Assembly (NCBI RefSeq): GCF_001540865.1
Contig: NC_033621.1
Coordinates: 6,112,979-6,176,978, forward strand
Source: Ananas comosus
Lineage: Eukaryota > Streptophyta > Magnoliopsida > Poales > Bromeliaceae
Direction of reading: 5' to 3'
DNA length: 64,000 bases
A program made the position numbers and the translations under genes. The notes below the pieces were generated by a model. The model did not search any database and had not been told where the DNA came from. It worked only from the letters and a program-made list of their open reading frames with translations. Each line of letters opens with the position of its first letter. The first letter of the stretch is position 1. Shown in pieces: positions 58,368 through 64,000 of the stretch.

Positions 58368-59483
58368 TGTCACGCCCCAAGCCCCGCGTATTTGGCCGGG
58401 TCGGGCCGCCGACAGCGCCGAACAGATAGGGTTTCCCCTATACTTCGGACAGAGTCTCCCCTGTACGTTCAAGGCTCAACAAACAGTACAATACAAGAGG
58501 TTCCAGACAGGAACAATATTCGTACACTGATTGCATAATGGAAGGTATCAAACAATATAAAACATCCAACTTATTACACGCATTCACATTCATACATTTT
58601 TACAACTCAAATACAACTTATTTTCATCCAAATGCAATCTAAGTTATTACATCATTTATATCTTTAATACATTTTTGTTTTTTTCATTCACTACACCCCT
58701 AAGCTATGTCGACTCGGGGTACTGCTATTTCTGGTCTCTGGGGTAGGGCGCTACCTACGGAGCTACGCCCTTTCCTCGCGCCGCCGTGCTGCTCACGTGC
58801 GAACCTGTAATACCCCAAAACAACGTGGGGTGAGAACCAACTCCATGGTTTCCAGTGGGTACGGCCACCCAAGGGAAAAGCTCGACCAACAGGTCCAAAG
58901 GAAGCAAACTGCAGGTTAGTTTAATAAACAGATAGATATGATATCTAGAGTATGCAACTAACAATACCATGCTTTGCCTCACAAATGCAACAATGCCAAG
59001 CTATATGCAAATCATGCAATAATGCAACTATACAACCAACTAGTAGTACATTTGATACTACTTCAATCCGGCTAACCATAGCTCATCCAATTGACTTCTA
59101 AATTTTTCCTCTATCTTAGATTCCTGTTAATCTCAATTCTATTCATAAGGTTTCGTCTACCTTTACAAGCTATCCACCCGACTCGGTCTTGAGTCAATCA
59201 TCTGCGGAGTACTGCACAAAGCCAGGCTCGAGGCGAAGGACGACTTACTTGCACCTCAGCCTTAAATCCACTCAACTAGGATATCGAATCCACTCTATAG
59301 CTCATGTATTTGTCACCCAATCACTTGGCTAACCCGAAGGTTCGCCACAAACTCACGTCTCAAAGTCTCATAGGGGAGGAGTTTTTAATCGCTCGGCTAC
59401 CCCCGAGGCCGCCTGCGGACAGCTAGCTACTGTCTGTACAGCTCACGACTGCCCCTCGTGTGACCAAAACTCTGGAGTGCACA

Positions 59484-59509
59484 GCTTGTGTGGAGTGACC
59501 ACCACAAGC
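59484..59509. repeat. Conserved LTR hairpin, copy 7
   Basis: GCTTGTG pairs with CACAAGC; TGG with CCA; loop AGTGA; one bulged C. CTCTGGAGT upstream. Confidence 0.75.
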
Positions 59510-59774
59510 GCAGGCAGGCTATGTGAGTATGATCCAATCCTCGTCAACTGAGGATACCCTGTTAGCTAGGGTCATCATCATCACGGAATCAATGTGTTCC
59601 TATACTCATCATCCTAGTGTTTCAACTACACTAAGTTCTCATATCATACATTATGACCTATGTCAAGTGTCTCATTTGTACTAGGTCCCATGCCACTCAC
59701 CTAGATCCAATTGACTCTAGGTTCAATGCCCTCATCACACAACCTAGGTTTAATTAACTCTAGGTTCAATCCAC

Positions 59775-59940
59775 AACCTATGTTCACGACACTAGGTTCA
59801 ATGTCATTCTTCCTAGATCTTGCTTCTAGGTTCACTTGTTCAACCTATGTTCACGACACTAGGTTCAATGTCATTCTTCCTAGATCTTGCTTCTAGGTTC
59901 ACTTGTTCAACTTATGTTCACGACACTAGGTTAATGCCAC
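59775..59940. repeat. 67-bp tandem repeat, about 2.5 units
   Basis: Units begin AACCTATGTTCACGACACTA at 59775, 59842 and 59909 (third with CTTATG), so the period is exactly 67. Each includes CTTCTAGGTTCACTTGTTC. Confidence 0.9.
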
Positions 59941-61219
59941 TCGATCTATTCGATACCTAATTGTCCACATCGAGTTTCTATAAATATCCACATTATCAAC
60001 ATGCATATTATACTTAGCCTTTTCTCATTATGTCACTATGCTCCCTTCTAGCATGTAGGTTAACATGTCATATGCAAATAACATCTAGCATATATTTCAA
60101 CATAGCAATTTGCCATTATCAACTAGCATGCATTTCTAATGCATCAACATGCAACTATCAACTAGCATACATGATATTTATATGCAATTATCAACAAGCT
60201 AGTATTCCCATGATGCTAGCATTGCCTATGTTTCCATTTAACAATTAGGTTCACATGCATAATTTCCTAAACCTATCAATTAGGTTTACATGCATTATCT
60301 TCACCTAGCACATTTGTCACACCCTCGCCCCGAGATTGCTATCAATTTGGTCTGGTTCGGGCGCGGCGAACCGACGCCGAACGGACAGCACTTTCCTTGT
60401 CCGCCCAAGGCTAAACGACGAGATCATGTATACAAGTTCCCAAGTAATACACTTGCTTACCTACACGATCAAACAACGATAACGAAGCACAAATAGTGCT
60501 TATCAACCAAGAGCAAGCATCACAAGTAAAAGCATACAAGTGAACTCAAAAGAGAGACAAACTTATCTATTGAATTCATTAACTTATTACAAGTATCACC
60601 TTACATTCTTTCAAAACTTGTATAAATATATACAATTCTCTCAAACCTCACCCTATACATCATCTACTCTCAAAATAAGTATAGGGTAGAGCTAATGCAA
60701 AAGGGAGTAAAGCTATGTACTAACACCACTAGGGCGCTATGCCCTTGCCGCGATCCTTGCGCTCGCCGGGGATACTCGAACTCGGACCTGTAGAGAGTGG
60801 GGTGAGAACTATCTTCCATAGTTCCCAGTGGGTTCGGCCGCCGACTCCGCCGATCTCCCCACTAGGTTTGCAGGCACAGATAGATATGCAAATAGATAGT
60901 TATATGAAATTGAAAGTATTGACGGTAATAAGCTGATATGAAATCAAGATCTAACTATGCCTCAATCCAGTATTATGCATGCATGCACATCATAGTGAAA
61001 CCTGTAGCTATCATACTACTATGCACAAAAAACCATGGAACTCATCAGGTTACCCAATCTCTCGGCGAACTCGAGGCTCGCTCACAATCTCACATGTGTA
61101 AGTCTCATAGGGGAGGAGACTAACTATTCAGCTACCCCCGAGACCGCCTGCGGACAGCTACAATGGTCCAAGGGCAACTACACTGGCCCTCCTCGTGTGA
61201 CAACCTCCGGAGTGCACTA

Positions 61220-61243
61220 CCTGTGTGGAGCTACCACCACAGG
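61220..61243. repeat. Conserved LTR hairpin, copy 8 (compensated stem)
   Basis: CCTGTG pairs with CACAGG, where other copies have CTTGTG with CACAAG: both sides changed together. Inner TGG/CCA, loop AGCTA, one bulged C. CTCCGGAGT upstream. Confidence 0.75.
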
Positions 61244-62367
61244 CGCAGACAGGCTATGTGAGCTCGATCCAATCTCAAGAACTAGGAACATCCTACCAAC
61301 TAAGGATGATAACAATATAGAATCAAATGTTCTAGTACTTAATCACATAGTGTCTCAACTACACTAATGTTCTCATGCCACTCTTTCTCTTGTTTAATGG
61401 TTACTAGATGCTACTCGTTTTGTGTTTATTGTTAACTAGACGCCACTCGTTTTGTTGACAGGTTCTCAATCCACATAAGCATGTTCGTTCCTTATCAACT
61501 ATCCTTTCATTATAGGGTCTCAAGTCATTTGACACTGTCTCATGCATACTAGATTTAAGTGTTAAGCAACTCAACTCTACACTACTCTACTAGCATGCAA
61601 GAATATGTAATAATTACATTTAGCACCCTATAATGCAATATTACAATATGCAATTTGATCGACTTGACAAACTTAGACATAGGGAGCAGTTCAACTGCTT
61701 CGGGATGAACACCCCCCACCTTTTGGTAGTGCCGTAAAGGTTGAGAAAACTTGACTTCGCGATCCTAATCGTCGCCTCGACTCCTCGGGCCAATCCGAAC
61801 CCTCGGGCGCTTGCTTCGGCGATATCTTCGCACTCGCTCGTTGTATCGATGAACCGTCTTCGCCTACGCATTCGAAGACCTAACAATTAGGTTTCCGACC
61901 CATCAAAATAGATCAAAATCCTAGATTTCCAAAAATCTCCAAAACGTGCCCTAGATTGGCAACGATAGAGAAATCCACGGTGCAAGCTTCAAATTCGAGC
62001 TCGAACCATCTCCTTAACCTCAATAGGTTCCATTCGAACCCATTCTAAAGCATAAAGCCCTAACTCAAGAAATCCACCATTGTAGGGTTAGAAGCTTACC
62101 TCTCCAAGCTTGCTTCAACAAGAGGAAGAGGATGAAGAAGATGATCTTCTTCTTCTTCTACTTTTTCTCCTTCCTCTTCTTCTTTTTCTTCTTCTCCTTC
62201 TTCTTCTTTCTAGAGAGAGAGAGGGAGGAGAATGAGAGTGTGGGAGAGGGAAATGAGAGGGTTAGTAAGAGGAGTGGTCCCCAAGCCCCTCTTATATGCA
62301 CTTTTGCAACCAAGCCCCTCAACTTTCCATTTTACAAAACAGCCCTCACTGGGCATTTTCGCAGTGA

Positions 62368-62680
62368 GGGACCGGTCCCAGGTCGGGGAGACCAGTCCCC
62401 GAAAGCCTCCCATTCAGGCAGAGGGAAATTCGCGTTAGGGAATCGGTCTCAGCCTGAGAGACCGGTCCCGGGAGACCGGCCCTTGTCTGAGAGACCGGTT
62501 CCCGAGAGTTGGATTTTCGGGACTTAGCCAATTTTGGCTTCTCGACTTAGCCAATTTTGGCTTCTCTCGCTTGTTGCGCACCCGGAGATCGGTTCCACTG
62601 AGCCAGGGGACCGGTTGCATCAGCAATTCCAGCAATCCATAGGCTCAGGGACCGGTCTCTCCCTGCCAGGGACCGGTCCC
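62368..62680. repeat. GGGACCGGTCCC palindrome array (60315 LTR)
   Basis: About ten ACCGGT-core words, mostly GGGACCGGTCCC, GAGACCGGTCCC or GAGACCGGTTCCC. Confidence 0.9.
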
Positions 62681-62811
62681 CGAGAGCAAATTCTGCCCAG
62701 TGCAGATTCTGCACTGATACTCTCGCGGACTCTTCCTTAATGCACTGTATGCATTTTAATCACCTTCGGACTTTCCGAAGCCTACACACTCGACAATTGG
62801 TCGACTCTAAA

Positions 62812-64000
62812 TGTCATACCCTGAATCCTCCAAATTCGAGAGTTGCGCCTCGTCCAGGATCGACTAATGGTCGAATGGATAAGCTTTGGAAAAGCTAATG
62901 ATGCACGAAAATCGAGAAGTGCATTGGGATGGAGTCCGCGAGAGCAAATAATGCAATCTACATTTTTGGGCTGAGGTTGCTCTCGGGGACCGGTCTCTAG
63001 AGGTGAGAGACCGGTCCCATCAACTGAAGGCTGTGGGGTTGCTGATGCAACCGGTCCCTGGCAGAGGAGGGACCGGTCCCAGCCTGCGACACCAGTGAGA
63101 AGAGCCAAAAATTGGCTAAGTCCCGCGAGATGAGCTCTCGGGGACCGGTCTCTCCGAGAGGAACCGGTCTCCGGGGGACCGGTCTCGCAGGGAGAGACTG
63201 GTTCCCGAACACGTGCCCGCGGGGGGGTGGCCTCGGGGACCGGTCCCAGGTCGGGGAGATCGGTCCCTCCGCGCGCAGCATGCCCAGTGAGGGCTGTGTA
63301 AGAGATGGAAAGTGGAGGGGCTTATGTGCAAAATGGCCATATAAGGGGTTATTTGAGAGAGACCTTTCTCTCTCTCTCTGTCTCACACCCTCACACTCTC
63401 CTTCACTGTCTTTCTCCCTCTCTCTCTCCGTTCGTAGCAGAGGAAAAAGGAAAGGAAAAGAAGAGAGGAAGGAAAAGAAAGAAAGGAAAAGAGAAGAAGA
63501 AAAAGAGAAAGGGAAGGAGAAGAAGAAGAGGATCAAGGAGAAGACCCTCTTCCTCATTTTCATCTTCATCTTCTTCTTCCCCTTGGAGCTCATTGAGAGG
63601 TAAGCTTGGTGCCCTCTCATGGTAGATTTCTTGGGAATGGGTTTTAAACCCTAGAAATGGTTAGAATGGAACCCTAGCATGCTATTTTGATGGATTTTTC
63701 CCATTTCATAGATCGATTTGGTGGATTTGCTAGTGATGGCATTCTAGGGCATCCAAGTGGGGTTTTTGTAAATAGATGAGTTTGATCTCATTTGACCTTT
63801 TGAAAATCTAATTGATAGGTAACGAAACACGTTGGTTAAGTCGGTTCGGCAATCCGACAAGCCGTTGCAAAGATATCGAAGAAACGGGCGCTCGGAGCTT
63901 CGTTTCCGCCTTGGAGGCCGAGGCGACGTCCATAAATCGTGAAATCGGGTCCCGAGCACCGTAGCAGCAAGGCGAAGATCGTTAGCACTTGAAACGGAGA
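62812..64000 (+). mobile_element. LTR start, family II, plus orientation, cut by window end
   Basis: Begins TGTCATACCCTGAATCC with flank CTAAA (62807-62811). In sense order: GGGACCGGTCCC array (62982-63270), a TATA candidate CATATAAGGGG near 63338, a CT- then GA-rich leader (63360-63540) and the AATTGATAGGTAACGAAACACG block. It continues beyond the window. No coding sequence in it. Confidence 0.8.
62982..63270. repeat. GGGACCGGTCCC palindrome array (62812 LTR)
   Basis: About ten ACCGGT-core words (GGGACCGGTCTC, GGGACCGGTCCC, GGAACCGGTCTCC) in 290 bp, sense strand. Confidence 0.9.

Larger units (their letters stand above)
58368..60314 (-). mobile_element. LTR, minus orientation, interrupted
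   Basis: Begins TGTCACGCCCCAAGCC, flank AGTAG. It contains a hairpin (59484-59509), a CTAGGTTCA array with a 67-bp tandem repeat (59775-59940), and is cut by the LTR at 60315. Its right end lies outside the window. It resembles family IV at the start and family II at the hairpin. Confidence 0.7.
60315..62811 (-). mobile_element. LTR, family II, minus orientation, interrupted near its end
   Basis: Begins TGTCACACCCTCGCCCCG, flank ACATT. Length (2497 bp) is near that of the family II solo LTR, and by comparison only about 40 bp remain beyond the insertion at 62812. Carries a hairpin (61220-61243), a CT/GA-rich leader (62125-62230) and a GGGACCGGTCCC array (62368-62680). Confidence 0.8.

Overview
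This is plant nuclear DNA: a long host gene split by a transposon-filled intron, set in deeply nested LTR retrotransposons, with a CACTA element, a hAT-type MITE, AT-rich spacers and a 100-N scaffold gap. The one intact host gene is a plant-type MPS1/TTK kinase. Long chromovirus LTRs (2.5-3.4 kb), iMet-type primer binding sites and a CACTA element carrying a gene fragment fit a medium-sized angiosperm genome. A monocot such as pineapple is only a guess.

Layout. 1-2.57 kb: purine-rich and AT-rich spacer with a 27-bp minisatellite. 2573-6748: a complete non-autonomous CACTA element (TAA target duplication) carrying three spliceable minus-strand exons of Rab geranylgeranyltransferase alpha (RGTA). 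7144-7791: a 648-bp hAT-type MITE with an exact 8-bp duplication. 8.06-15.8 kb: nested LTRs, including a perfect solo LTR, ending in the 5' LTR, PBS and gag start of a plus-strand Ty3/gypsy element that breaks off at the gap (16601-16700). 17.25-27.05 kb: a minus-strand Tekay/Del-like element with gag-pol in one frame but many nonsense codons; its 5' LTR holds another solo LTR. 27.05-33.70 kb: a plus-strand sister copy, cut in gag, with nearly complete pol and a full 3' LTR. 33.7-40.3 kb: more LTR remnants around a 3.4-kb solo LTR.

41723-55455: the MPS1 gene, six coding exons, 760 codons. All splice sites are canonical and all kinase motifs are present. Intron 3 (8967 bp) splits the kinase N-lobe and contains two solo LTRs with exact target duplications plus older repeats. 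55.5-58.2 kb is spacer with a G-rich, very GC-rich island. 58.2-64.0 kb is again nested LTRs.

The most interesting signals are non-coding. (1) Several diverged LTR families share a conserved hairpin next to a CTCCGGAGT motif, and its stems show compensatory base changes. (2) The LTRs carry arrays of 10-12-bp palindromes around an ACCGGT core: GTACCGGTAC in some families, GGGACCGGTCCC in another. (3) The CACTA element holds an open, spliceable RGTA fragment and an unrelated first exon with a good splice donor, so a chimeric transcript is possible. (4) Five solo LTRs with intact 5-bp duplications give an unusually readable record of insertion and LTR-LTR recombination.
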